DNA from: Rhodobacteraceae bacterium DSL-40
Lineage (GTDB): Bacteria; Pseudomonadota; Alphaproteobacteria; Rhodobacterales; Rhodobacteraceae
Direction of reading: 5' to 3'
DNA length: 64,000 nt
Assembly (NCBI GenBank): GCA_003258405.1
Contig: QKPN01000003.1
Location: forward strand, 62,001-126,000
The position numbers and the translations under genes are program-made. The notes beneath the pieces are model-generated. The model saw nothing but the letters and a program-made list of their open reading frames with translations. It was not told the origin of the DNA and searched no databases. This document shows positions 47,576 through 56,303 of this stretch, piece by piece. Each line of letters starts with the position of its first letter. Position 1 is the first letter of the stretch.

Positions 47576-48085
47576 TCAGTAGATGTAGCGGATCTGATCG
47601 GTCCAGTAGCGTTCCATGCGCCGCAGGCTCGCATTGATGTCGGCAAGCTGCACGTTGCCGGTCACATCCTTGCTCAGGATGCCCTCGGCATGGCGCTGGA
47701 ACAGCTCGGCGACGATCCCGCGGATGTGCTGGCCCTTGTCGGTGAGCCGCACCCGGACCGCGCGACGGTCCACCGCGCATTTCTGGTGGTGCATGTAGCC
47801 GCAATCGACGAGCTTCTTGAGGTTGTAGGAGACGTTCGAGCCCTGGTAATAGCCGCGCGTCTTCAGTTCTCCCGCCGTCACCTCGTTGTCGCCGATATTG
47901 AACAGCAGCAGAGCCTGCACCGCATTTATGTCGATGATACCGAGCCGCTCGAATTCGTCCTTGATGACATCGAGCAGCAACCGGTGCAGACGCTCGACCA
48001 TGGAAAGCGTCTCGAGATAGGCGACGAGAAAATCCTCGCTGGGCGAGGAGTCTTCCACGCGCGCCACTTCGGCATGCATACTCAT
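47576..48085 (-). CDS. ldtR: MarR-family winged-helix regulator, LdtR-like
   Basis: The 169-residue protein is a MarR-type DNA-binding regulator with the recognition region NVSYNLKKLVDCGYMHHQ and the wing DRRAVRVRLTDKG. The DINAVQALLLFNIGDNEVTAGEL region closely resembles LdtR of alphaproteobacteria, a regulator of L,D-transpeptidase and stress tolerance genes. No transpeptidase gene is nearby. The ATG at 48085 follows GGAGAGAC; ATG 48079 is an alternative. Confidence 0.85.
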   Translation of the reverse strand: MSMHAEVARVEDSSPSEDFLVAYLETLSMVERLHRLLLDVIKDEFERLGIIDINAVQALLLFNIGDNEVTAGELKTRGYYQGSNVSYNLKKLVDCGYMHHQKCAVDRRAVRVRLTDKGQHIRGIVAELFQRHAEGILSKDVTGNVQLADINASLRRMERYWTDQIRYIY

Positions 48086-48166
48086 GGTGTCTCTCCGGAT
48101 AATCCTTACTCGCCCGAACACTTGCTCAAAATCTTCTACAAGTCGTTAAGGAGCGCCCGGGATACC

Positions 48167-48424
48167 TTATATGTGGTGGTGTGCGCGGATCTTGCCCATG
48201 ATCTCCGCGTGTTCCCCGGGCGTTGGCGCCTTTCCGCTCAACCATTTATACAAGTCCTGATCGTTTTCCGCCAGCAAGGCCTCGTAGATGTCGAGCTCGC
48301 GATCGCTCAGCTCCGTGAGGCGCGCATCCGAGAACGGACCGAGAATCAGGTCCATTTCCTTCGTCCCGCGCCGCCAGCTGCGCATCCTGATCCGCTTGAG
48401 ACGGGCCTCTGCCGCATCCACCAT
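48167..48424 (-). CDS. sdhE: Succinate dehydrogenase flavinylation factor SdhE
   Basis: SdhE promotes covalent FAD attachment to SdhA. The 85-residue protein has the conserved RRGTKEMDLILG motif (the RGxxE signature) near residues 18-30 and the LLAENDQDLYKWLSG segment. GGAGGG precedes the ATG at 48424. The sdh genes are not in the window. Confidence 0.93.
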   Translation of the reverse strand: MVDAAEARLKRIRMRSWRRGTKEMDLILGPFSDARLTELSDRELDIYEALLAENDQDLYKWLSGKAPTPGEHAEIMGKIRAHHHI

Positions 48425-48517
48425 CGCTCATTCCCTCCATCCGCGGCCCCGCCCCGGTGCGGGCGCGGCCATGCGCGGCGCAGTTTCGCGATATTCGCGC
48501 CGCATGCAAGGCGACGC

Positions 48518-49390
48518 TCAAGAGCCCTGCCCCGTCACCATCCGCCCCCGTTCGTCGACATAGAAGCCGAAGATGTCGACGGCGTGGCGGCGCAGCTCGA
48601 TATCCTGAAAGATCGGCCGGTGATGCGCCTTCTTCAGCAGGTATTCCCAGCGGCTTTCGACATTGAGCGCGCGCCCGTCGGGGCGGGGCTGCGAGAGCTT
48701 GCGAAGGTAACGCGCCGGGTTCCGCGCCAGCCGTTTGAGGAAATCAGTCGAGAAGTAGCGCCCGGCGTTGCCGAGGATCTCGCCATAGCTCGGGCGGTAG
48801 CCGTCGAAGGAGCTGCCGCCACCGTTGCGCGGCACATCCGACAGGCTCGCCTCGGAATAGCTGCCGCCGAAAACCTCGCAGAGCGCCATGCGATACGCCT
48901 GGTCGCGGAACCAGCGATTGAAGATCACCGTCGTCGCCTCGGAATTGCTCGCCCGCGCCGCCATCTGCTTCCAGTTCTCGAGAAACTGGTCGAGCCGCGG
49001 CGAGGAGGTCAGCGGCGCGCCGTCCTCATGCGCCTTCGCCCGGCTCGCCCAGCAATTGTAGGGATCGCGCAGCACATAGACGATGTGGCAGTCGTAGCCG
49101 GGGAAATCCTCCGGCCGCAGGAAGGCCACATCCTCGAGCAGCGCGCCCGACGCGCCGCGGCGGCGGGAATCCTCGAAGGAACAGACGATGCAGTCGATCT
49201 GCTCGCGTGCCATCAGCGCGGCGCGATTGGTCTCGTGCGAGAAGAAATCGAACGGCAGGTCGTTCAGATGCTCGCTGCTCCGGAAGAGCGAGCCGAGCCA
49301 GCCGATCACCGCGTGATTGCCGGATCTCTGCAAACCCACGAGCTGGATGATGACACGACGCCTGTCCGGCTGAAGTCCCTCTATCGTCAT
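48518..49390 (-). CDS. Sulfotransferase-like protein
   Basis: This 290-residue protein starts with a probable 5'-phosphosulfate-binding loop (QLVGLQRSGNHAVIGWL, about residues 17-33), and CHIVYVLRDPYNCWASR near residue 115 resembles the 3'-phosphate-binding RDP block of sulfotransferases. The acceptor is unknown; surface glycan or lipid sulfation is one possibility. It stands alone, with an A+T-rich region upstream. The start at 49390 (MTIEGLQPD) is preferred to a longer, Cys/Arg-rich extension. Confidence 0.72.
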   Translation of the reverse strand: MTIEGLQPDRRRVIIQLVGLQRSGNHAVIGWLGSLFRSSEHLNDLPFDFFSHETNRAALMAREQIDCIVCSFEDSRRRGASGALLEDVAFLRPEDFPGYDCHIVYVLRDPYNCWASRAKAHEDGAPLTSSPRLDQFLENWKQMAARASNSEATTVIFNRWFRDQAYRMALCEVFGGSYSEASLSDVPRNGGGSSFDGYRPSYGEILGNAGRYFSTDFLKRLARNPARYLRKLSQPRPDGRALNVESRWEYLLKKAHHRPIFQDIELRRHAVDIFGFYVDERGRMVTGQGS

Positions 49391-49595
49391 GGCGATGCCC
49401 TGTTTTCTAACGCCTCGGCATTCCAATCGGATACGGATACGGCCACAGCAGGAGGCTTCCCCCAAGCGCGGAACATGTATCTGCATCGTTTGGAAATTTT
49501 TTTTCTCTGTACTTTTTTACCACGGTTAACGAACCGTGTCATACACTTTTAACGGGTATTTCCGCAGCGTCACTCAGCGCGCGAATTTCCGCCTT
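49391..49595. other. A+T-rich intergenic gap with hairpin
   Basis: About 49490-49560 is strikingly A+T-rich, with an eight-T run and a six-T run, in a very GC-rich window. A perfect hairpin CACGGTT-AACG-AACCGTG lies at 49530-49547. It probably holds the promoter of the sulfotransferase gene and the 3' end of the ABC operon. Confidence 0.45.
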
Positions 49596-50555
49596 TCAGA
49601 GCGGATGCAGGCAGGCCGCGGCCCGTCCCCCGCCCATCGGCCGGAGCGGCGGCGGCGCGGCACGGCAGTCGGCCTCGGCCCGCGGGCAGCGCGCGGCAAA
49701 GGCGCAGCCCGGCGGCGGCGCATAGGGATCGGGCAGCTCCTGCGCCTCGCCGGCGGGCGGGGAAAGCGGCCGCCCCACCTGCGGCGCGGAGGCCGCGAGC
49801 AGCGCGGTATAGGGGTGCCGCGGCCGGGCGAAGATCTCCGCCGCCGGGCCGGTCTCGACCAGACGCCCGAAATAGAGCACCGCGATGCGCTCGCTCACCG
49901 CCTCCACCACCGCGAGATCGTGGGAGATGAAGAGATAGGTGAGATCGAGCCGCGCGCGCAGGTCCGCAAGCAGGTTCAGCACCTGTGCCTGCACCGAGAC
50001 ATCGAGCGCCGAGACCGGCTCGTCGAGCACCAGGATGCGCGGCTCGGCGGCCAGCGCGCGGGCGATGCCGATGCGCTGCGCCTGCCCGCCCGAGAACTCG
50101 TGCGGATACCGGTCAAGAAACTCTGCGCGCAGGTTGACCGCATCGAGCAGCTCGGAAATCCGGGCCCGGCGGCCCGGCGCATCGAGCCCGGCGAGATGGC
50201 GGAGCGGCGCCTCGAGGATCTGGCGGATGGTCTTGCGCGGGTTGAGCGAGGCGATCGGGTCCTGAAACACATACTGGATCAGCCGCCCGAAGGCCGCCGG
50301 ATCGCCGATCTGTTCTGAAAGGTCGCGGCCCGCGATCTCGATCCGCCCCGCCGTCGGCAGCGAGAGCCCCACCAGCATCCGGGCGAGCGTGGACTTGCCG
50401 CAGCCCGACTCCCCGACGATGCCGAGCGTCTCGCCCCGCGCGACCCGGAGGCTCACGTCCTCGACCGCATGCACCGCGGGTCTTGCCCGCCCCAGAAGGC
50501 TGCGCCCGCCGCCGAAGGTCTTCGACAGCCCCTCCACCTGCAAGGCCGCGCTCAT
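49596..50555 (-). CDS. Peptide/nickel-type ABC transporter ATPase (DppF/OppF)
   Basis: The 319-residue ATPase has Walker A GESGCGKSTLARM, signature FSGGQAQRIGIA, Walker B ILVLDEPVSALD, and the C-terminal oligopeptide-transporter domain with the cysteine-containing PPPGCAFAARCPRAEADC segment. That extension typically binds a cluster or zinc in this subfamily. The ATG overlaps the stop of the permease-ATPase fusion. It powers the importer made by the genes upstream. Confidence 0.9.
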   Translation of the reverse strand: MSAALQVEGLSKTFGGGRSLLGRARPAVHAVEDVSLRVARGETLGIVGESGCGKSTLARMLVGLSLPTAGRIEIAGRDLSEQIGDPAAFGRLIQYVFQDPIASLNPRKTIRQILEAPLRHLAGLDAPGRRARISELLDAVNLRAEFLDRYPHEFSGGQAQRIGIARALAAEPRILVLDEPVSALDVSVQAQVLNLLADLRARLDLTYLFISHDLAVVEAVSERIAVLYFGRLVETGPAAEIFARPRHPYTALLAASAPQVGRPLSPPAGEAQELPDPYAPPPGCAFAARCPRAEADCRAAPPPLRPMGGGRAAACLHPL

Positions 50556-52426
50556 GCCGGCACCTCCTCGGGAAAGAGGCAGCGCACGGCCCGATCGCCG
50601 CTGCCCTCCAGTGCGATCTGCCCCGTGCGGCAGCGCTCCGCTGCCTTGTCGCAGCGCGGCGCGAAGGCACAGCCCTCGGGCAGCGCATCGACCGGCGGTG
50701 GCAGACCGGGGATGGCCTCCAGCCGCCGCCGGCCCGCGCCGATCTCCGGCACGCAGGCGATCAGCCGCCGGGTGTAGGGATGGCGCGGCGCGGCGAGCAC
50801 CTCCGCCGTCGGCCCGGTCTCCACGATCCGGCCGGCATACATCACCGCCACCCGGTCGCAGAGCTGCGAGACCACGCCGAAATCATGGGTGATGAAGAGA
50901 AGCGAGAGCCCGCGCTCGCGCCGGAGCCCGTCGAGAATGGCAAGGATGCCCGCCTGCACCGTCACGTCGAGCGCCGTGGTCGGCTCGTCGGCGATGACAA
51001 GCTCGGGATCGTTCACCAGCGCGAGCGCAATGCCGACCCGCTGACGCATGCCGCCCGACAGCTCGTGCGGATAGCTCCGCGCCCGCGCCGCGGCGTTGGG
51101 GATCTGCACCCGCTCGAGCATTGCCACCGCCCGCGCCCAGGCCGCCCGCCGCGGCACCGGCGCATGCGCCCGGATCGCCTCGACGAGCTGATCGCCGACA
51201 CGAAGGAGCGGGTGGAGCGTGCCGAGCGGGTCCTGAAAGATGTAGCTCACGCGCGCGCCCCGGATCCGCCGCAGCGCCTCGGGCTTCATCGCGAGCGTGT
51301 CCTCTCCGCCGATCCGCACCGCACCCGCGGTGATGACACCCGGCGGCGAGGCGACGAGGCGCAGGAGCGAAAGCGCCGTTACCGATTTCCCCGAGCCCGA
51401 CTCGCCGATCAGCCCGAGGCATTCGCCCGGCGCGATGGCGAGATCGACGCCCCCCACCGCGCGATAGACCCGCGCGCCGACCTGAAACTCCGTCTCGAGC
51501 CCCTCGACCGCCAGAAGCGGCCCGGCCCCGGCGCCCGCGGCCGGCGTCGCGGCCTTTCGCCGCACCTCCGTCGCCGCCGCGGGCCGCGACAGCGCCCCGG
51601 AGCGCAGCCGCGGATCGAGCGCGTCGCGCACCCCGTCGCCGAGCAGGTTCACGCTCATCACGATGAGAAAGATCATCACGCCCGGCACGATCGAGGCATG
51701 CGGCGCGGTGATGAGCAGCTTCCGCCCCTCCCCCAGCATCGAGCCGAGATCGGCCTGCGGCGGCTGCGAGCCGAGCCCGAGGAAAGACAGCCCCGCCGTC
51801 TCGAGGATCATCCAGCCGATGGTCGTGGACATCGCGATCACGATCACCGGCAGCACGTTGGGCAGGATCTCGGTGAAGACCAGCCGCGCCCCGCTCTTGC
51901 CCGAAAGCCGCGCGGCATCGACGAATTCCCGGTGCGCGAGCCCCACGGTCACGCCACGGATGTTGCGGGCGAAGAACGGCACGTTCACCGCCGCCACCGC
52001 ATAGAGCGCATTGACGAGCCCGGGGCCCAGCACCGCGACGATGGCAAGCGCCAGCAGGATGTAGGGAAAGGCCATCAGCATGTCGATGCCGCGCATCAGC
52101 AGGTTGTCGATCCGCCCGCCGCGGAAGCCCGCAATGATCCCGATGGTCGAGCCGATCGCCGCCGCGATCACCGCCGCCGCGATGCCGACCGCGAGGCTCA
52201 GCCGCGTGCCCCAGATCAGCCGCGACAACAGATCGCGCCCGAGATGATCCGTCCCGAGCAGCGCTCCCGCCGAGAACGGCGGCTTCAGCCGCTCGGCCGG
52301 CGCCGTCAGGTCCGGGTCCGGCAGAGGCAGCAGCGGCGCGAGGAGCGCCACCACCACCACCGCGCAGAGCACGATCCCCCCGAAGGCCGCCAGCCGGTTG
52401 CGCCAGATGAGGCGGAGCGTCGTCAT
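50552..52426 (-). CDS. Fused ABC permease-ATPase (DppC-DppD type)
   Basis: The 624-residue protein joins two normally separate subunits. Residues 1 to about 280 are a DppC-like permease with the EAA-type loop (REFVDAARLSGKSGARLVFTEILPN), and about 310 to the end is a DppD-like ATPase with Walker A GESGSGKSVTAL, signature LSGGMRQRVGIA and Walker B LVIADEPTTALD. The linker of about 30 residues is Ala/Gly-rich. It is a genuine single frame with no stop or frameshift. It lies 13 bases after the dppB-like gene. Confidence 0.9.
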   Translation of the reverse strand: MTTLRLIWRNRLAAFGGIVLCAVVVVALLAPLLPLPDPDLTAPAERLKPPFSAGALLGTDHLGRDLLSRLIWGTRLSLAVGIAAAVIAAAIGSTIGIIAGFRGGRIDNLLMRGIDMLMAFPYILLALAIVAVLGPGLVNALYAVAAVNVPFFARNIRGVTVGLAHREFVDAARLSGKSGARLVFTEILPNVLPVIVIAMSTTIGWMILETAGLSFLGLGSQPPQADLGSMLGEGRKLLITAPHASIVPGVMIFLIVMSVNLLGDGVRDALDPRLRSGALSRPAAATEVRRKAATPAAGAGAGPLLAVEGLETEFQVGARVYRAVGGVDLAIAPGECLGLIGESGSGKSVTALSLLRLVASPPGVITAGAVRIGGEDTLAMKPEALRRIRGARVSYIFQDPLGTLHPLLRVGDQLVEAIRAHAPVPRRAAWARAVAMLERVQIPNAAARARSYPHELSGGMRQRVGIALALVNDPELVIADEPTTALDVTVQAGILAILDGLRRERGLSLLFITHDFGVVSQLCDRVAVMYAGRIVETGPTAEVLAAPRHPYTRRLIACVPEIGAGRRRLEAIPGLPPPVDALPEGCAFAPRCDKAAERCRTGQIALEGSGDRAVRCLFPEEVPA

Positions 52427-52439
52427 CGCCGCCCCCCGC

Positions 52440-53387
52440 TCACGTCTGCACCCGCGGGTCGAGCCAGGTCTGCGCCAGATCGGCCAGCAGGTTGAAGAGC
52501 ACATAGCTCGCCGCCACGACCAGCACGCCCCCCTGCACCAGCAGCACGTCCCGCGTCGAGATCGCCGTCACCAGCATGCCCCCCACGCCCGGCCACTGGA
52601 ACACCGTCTCGATATAGACCGCCCCTCCGAGCACGAACCCCGCCTGCACCCCGATCACCGGAATGATCGCGACCAGCGCGGCGCGGAAGGCATGACCATA
52701 GAGCACCCGCCCCTCGCCCAGCCCCTTGGCGCGCGCCGTGCGGATGAAATCCTGCCGCAGCACCTCGAGCATCGCCGAGCGGGTGAGCCGCGCGATCACC
52801 CCTGTCGCCACCACCGCAAGCGTCGTCGCCGGCAGCACCAGATGCGCCGCGAGATCCCCGAGCCCCCCGCCGCCGTAGATCGCCTGCATCCCCGAGGCCG
52901 GCAGCCAGCGCAGCCGCACCGCAAAGAGCAGGATCAGCAGGAGCCCGAGCCAGAAGGACGGGATCGAGATCCCCACCAGCACCACGAAGGTCAGCACCCT
53001 GTCGACGAGCCCGTATTGCCGCGCCGCCGTCCAGATCCCGATCAGCAGCCCGAAGACCGTGCAGAGCACCAGCGCCGCGCCCGCCAGCACCAGCGTCGCC
53101 GAGAACCGCTCCAGCACCTCGTCGAGCACCGGCCGGTTGAGGCTGTAGGACCGCCCGAGATCGCCATGGGCGAGATTGCCGAGCCAGATGAAATACTGCT
53201 CGACCAGGGGCCGGTCCAACCCGAGCTCACGGTTCAGCCGCGCGACATTCTCGGGCGTCGCATAGGAGCCGAGGATCGCAGTCGCCGGATCGCCCGGGAT
53301 CATCGCCATGATCGCGAAGACGATCACCGTGAGCCCGAGAAGCACCGGCACCAGCGCAAGAAGCCGCCTGATCGTGTAGCCCAGCAT
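52440..53387 (-). CDS. ABC transporter permease (DppB type)
   Basis: The 315-residue permease has about six membrane helices and the binding-protein-dependent transport loop RQDFIRTARAKGLGEGRVLYGHAFR. The N-terminal MLGYTIRRLLALVPVLLGLTVIVF is typical of DppB/OppB. It pairs with the permease half of the following fusion. It starts seven bases after the YjbR gene. Confidence 0.9.
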   Translation of the reverse strand: MLGYTIRRLLALVPVLLGLTVIVFAIMAMIPGDPATAILGSYATPENVARLNRELGLDRPLVEQYFIWLGNLAHGDLGRSYSLNRPVLDEVLERFSATLVLAGAALVLCTVFGLLIGIWTAARQYGLVDRVLTFVVLVGISIPSFWLGLLLILLFAVRLRWLPASGMQAIYGGGGLGDLAAHLVLPATTLAVVATGVIARLTRSAMLEVLRQDFIRTARAKGLGEGRVLYGHAFRAALVAIIPVIGVQAGFVLGGAVYIETVFQWPGVGGMLVTAISTRDVLLVQGGVLVVAASYVLFNLLADLAQTWLDPRVQT

Positions 53388-53394
53388 CCCCGCC

Positions 53395-53751
53395 CTACTC
53401 CAGCGCCGCCGCGAGCCGCTTCGGCGCCGTCATCCGGTAGCTCTGCCGGATGCGCGCCTCCACGTCCGCCCAGTCCGGCGCCTCCGCCTCCGCCCCGTCG
53501 AGCCGGATGCCGATCCAGCCGCGATGCCCGACATAGGGCGGTCGGAAGAAGCGTGCGGGATCGGCCGCGACCAGCACCTCCTGCGCTCCCTCCGGAGCCT
53601 TGAGCCAGACCGAAAGCCGCCCGTCGCCCCGTTTCGGCATCGCAAAGATCCTGTCCCGCACTCGGAAGGTCGGGTCGCCCCAGGCCTCCTTCTCGGTGGC
53701 CTCGGGCAGCGCGAGACAGATCCCGCGCAGCAGGCCGAGCGCATCCGCCAT
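53395..53751 (-). CDS. MmcQ/YjbR family protein
   Basis: This 118-residue protein has the compact YjbR fold signatures ALPEATEKEAWGDPTFRV, FAMPKRGDG and the C-terminal SYRMTAPKRL. Members are often called DNA-binding-like, but no function is established. It is embedded between the binding-protein and permease genes with seven-base gaps on both sides, so it is co-transcribed with the importer. Confidence 0.87.
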   Translation of the reverse strand: MADALGLLRGICLALPEATEKEAWGDPTFRVRDRIFAMPKRGDGRLSVWLKAPEGAQEVLVAADPARFFRPPYVGHRGWIGIRLDGAEAEAPDWADVEARIRQSYRMTAPKRLAAALE

Positions 53752-53758
53752 CCCGGCC

Positions 53759-55327
53759 TCAGCCCTTGGTCACGTCTTTGAGCAGCAGGAAGAACGAGGG
53801 CTGGAGCGCGAAGCCCGACACGCTCTCCGCCGTCGCCGCATTTTGCTTCCAGTTGGCGACGAAGGCCCAGGGCGCATCGTCATGCACGATCACCTGCATC
53901 TCCTTGTAGAGCTTCGCCCGCTCCGCCTCGTCGGTCGAGACCCGTGCCGCCTCGAGCAGCTTGTCGACCTCCGGATTGGAGTAGTAGCCGGAGTTGAACC
54001 CGCCCTCGTCCGGCCAGGCGCCGGTGCGGAGCGCGAGATAGGGCAGCGTGTCCGGATCGTTGGTCATCCAGGCCATTTCGGCCATGTCCGCCTTGCCCTC
54101 GAGGCCGGGATTGACCTCCGCGAGGAAGGTGTTCCACTCGTAGGTCTCGATCTTCACGTCGAGCCCCACCTTGGCGAGATCGGCCTGGATCGCCGCGCCC
54201 ATCGGGATCGGATCGAGCATCCCCGAACCGCCCTCGGTCACATAGAATGTCACCTCCGCGCCCTCGGCCCCCGCCTCCTTGAGGAGGGCGGCGGCCTTCT
54301 CCGGATCGAAGGGATAGGGCGCCACATCGGCATTGTAGGCCCAGGCGAAGGCGGGCGGGATCGGCCCGGCGGCGACATCCGCCGTGCCCTGCAGCACGTT
54401 CTCGACCAGCGACTGCTTGTCGATGGCGTAGTTCACCGCCTGGCGCACCCGCTTGTCGGCCATCGGGCCGTCCTTGGTGTTGAGGATCAGGAACCAGAGG
54501 TGCGGCCCGGCCTGCTCGTGCATCTCGAAGCCGTTGCCGTCGAAGGTCGCGACATTGTCGGGCGGCACCTCGACCATCAGATCGATCCCGCCCGAAAGCA
54601 TCTCCGCCACCCGGGTGTTGGCATCCGTCAGCGGCCGGAACACCACCGCGTCGAGCCCGGGCGTGCCGTCCCAGTAGTCCTCGTTGCGGGTGAGCACCAC
54701 CTTGGCATTCGCGTCCCACTCCTCGAACCTGTAGGGCCCGGTGCCGACGGGATGCCGCCCGAAATCCTTGCCATGTTCCTTGACCGCCGCGGGCGAGACG
54801 ATCAGCCCCGGCGTATAGGCGAGGTTCGAGAGAAACGGCGCATAGGGCTCGGAGAGATGAAAGGCGACCGTGTCGGCGTCCACCACCTCGACCTCCTCGA
54901 CCGTCGAGAAGAAGAACGAGAGCGGGAAGGGCCCGGTGTCGTGATAGGGATTGTCCTCGTCGAGCATGCGGTCGAAGTTGAACTTCACCGCCTCGGCATC
55001 GAGCGGCGTGCCGTCATGGAACGTCACCCCGTCGCGCAGATCGAAGGTGTAGTCCGTGCCGTCCTCGCTTACCTCCCAGCTCTCGGCAAGCGCGGGCTCG
55101 ACCTCGAGCGTGCCGTCCTTGTAGCGCACGAGCCCGTCGTAGACATTCATCACGATGCGGAAATCGTTCGCCGCCGTCACCGCATGCGGGTCGAGCGATT
55201 TCGGCTCGGCGATCTGGCCCACGATGAGAACGCCCGGCGGGGTCTGCGCCTCCGCCAGCGGCGCCGCGGCCATCAGGGCAGCAAGACAGACCGCCAGTCG
55301 CCGGGTCCGGTTTCGGGTTGGGCGCAT
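53759..55327 (-). CDS. Peptide/nickel-type ABC substrate-binding protein (family 5)
   Basis: The 522-residue precursor has an Arg-rich signal peptide cut near residue 27 (ALAEAQ-like AAPLAEA) and the SBP_bac_5 body with the landmark AESWEVSEDGTDYTFDLRDGVTFHDG and later RQAVNYAIDKQSLV. It delivers substrate, probably a peptide-like or amide compound, to the permease. Substrate is not readable from the sequence. It follows a hydrolase gene after 63 bases. Confidence 0.92.
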   Translation of the reverse strand: MRPTRNRTRRLAVCLAALMAAAPLAEAQTPPGVLIVGQIAEPKSLDPHAVTAANDFRIVMNVYDGLVRYKDGTLEVEPALAESWEVSEDGTDYTFDLRDGVTFHDGTPLDAEAVKFNFDRMLDEDNPYHDTGPFPLSFFFSTVEEVEVVDADTVAFHLSEPYAPFLSNLAYTPGLIVSPAAVKEHGKDFGRHPVGTGPYRFEEWDANAKVVLTRNEDYWDGTPGLDAVVFRPLTDANTRVAEMLSGGIDLMVEVPPDNVATFDGNGFEMHEQAGPHLWFLILNTKDGPMADKRVRQAVNYAIDKQSLVENVLQGTADVAAGPIPPAFAWAYNADVAPYPFDPEKAAALLKEAGAEGAEVTFYVTEGGSGMLDPIPMGAAIQADLAKVGLDVKIETYEWNTFLAEVNPGLEGKADMAEMAWMTNDPDTLPYLALRTGAWPDEGGFNSGYYSNPEVDKLLEAARVSTDEAERAKLYKEMQVIVHDDAPWAFVANWKQNAATAESVSGFALQPSFFLLLKDVTKG

Positions 55328-55390
55328 GTCGTCCTCCTCGAATGGTGCGCAAGGGCGGGGCGGCGCGCCGGGCGCGTCCCCCCGCGGGGA

Positions 55391-56083
55391 TCAGGGCGTC
55401 ATCAGCGCCAGCAGCTCGTCATGGCGCATGACATGGCAGTAGATCATGTTGAGGATCGCGAGTTCCTGCGTGTGCAGCTCCATCGTCCCCGCCGCGCAGC
55501 AGTCCTCGACCACCACGACATGAAAACTCTCGTCCGCAAGGCTCCGCACCGTCGAGGACACGCACTGATCGGTGAAGATCCCGGCACAGATCACCGTCCG
55601 GATCCCCATGTTGGCGAGGACAAGCCGGAGGTTCGTGCCGGTGAGCGCGCTGTCGGTGGTCTTCGTGACCACGATCTCGTCCGCCTCCGGCGCCAGCTCC
55701 GGCACGAGCTGCGAGGGCTCCTCGCGAAACGGCAGCAGCAGATGGTTCCAGCCCGGCATCTTCTGGCTGAGCGAGCGGTCCCGCCCGTCGGTCTTGAGAC
55801 AGGCGATGCGGGCAAAGGTGCATTCGACCCCGAGCCCGCGGCAGGCCGCAAGCAGCCTCGCGGTGTTCGGGATCACCGTGCCGGTCATCCGGTCGTGAAA
55901 CGGCGTCCAGGCATCATAGGTCTCGCGCTCCGCCATCGAGAGCATCTCCCGGTCCGGGCGGTCGAGATAGACGTTCTGCACATCGATGACGAGAAGCGCG
56001 GTCGTGCCGGGGTCGAGGGGCGGCGGAACCGGATCCGGCGCCCCGGCATAGTAGAACGAGCGGTTGCGTTGTTTCCAATCCAT
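55391..56083 (-). CDS. Isochorismatase-like cysteine hydrolase
   Basis: The 230-residue protein has the full isochorismatase-family triad: Asp34 (VIDVQN), Lys141 (VVTKTTDSAL) and Cys174 (GIFTDQCVSSTVRS). This class hydrolyses isochorismate or various amides such as nicotinamide, N-carbamoyl compounds and biuret. As first gene of the ABC importer operon it may cleave the imported compound, which would then be an amide; this is inference from context. Confidence 0.88.
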   Translation of the reverse strand: MDWKQRNRSFYYAGAPDPVPPPLDPGTTALLVIDVQNVYLDRPDREMLSMAERETYDAWTPFHDRMTGTVIPNTARLLAACRGLGVECTFARIACLKTDGRDRSLSQKMPGWNHLLLPFREEPSQLVPELAPEADEIVVTKTTDSALTGTNLRLVLANMGIRTVICAGIFTDQCVSSTVRSLADESFHVVVVEDCCAAGTMELHTQELAILNMIYCHVMRHDELLALMTP

Positions 56084-56234
56084 GGACGTCCCCTGCCGTG
56101 CCGGCCCACTCTAGCGGCAGGAGATCGAGCCGCAAGGCATTATCCCGCCCGGCGAGTATCCCCGCGCGCTCCGGCCCGCGCGGCGGCAAAAAGGGTGTTC
56201 ATACTGGCAGAAACCCTATCGGGCAGGAACGGGG

Positions 56235-56279
56235 CCCCGCCAACAGGCGGGGGAAAATGCAGCCCGGCCAACAGGCCGG
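56235..56279. repeat. Two tandem stem-loops with identical AACA loops
   Basis: CCCCGCC-AACA-GGCGGGG (56235-56252) and CCGGCC-AACA-GGCCGG (56264-56279) are perfect hairpins with the same four-base loop, 12 bases apart. They sit just beyond the stop of the cation efflux gene, so they may form its transcription end. On that strand the loops read TGTT. Confidence 0.5.
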
Positions 56280-56303
56280 TCCGCCTGCAAGGCCGCCGCA
56301 GGC

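Noticed and set aside
50483-52495. 670-codon plus-strand frame opposite the permease-ATPase fusion
   Set aside because: His/Arg/Asp-rich shadow translation without homology; the minus strand carries clear ABC motifs.
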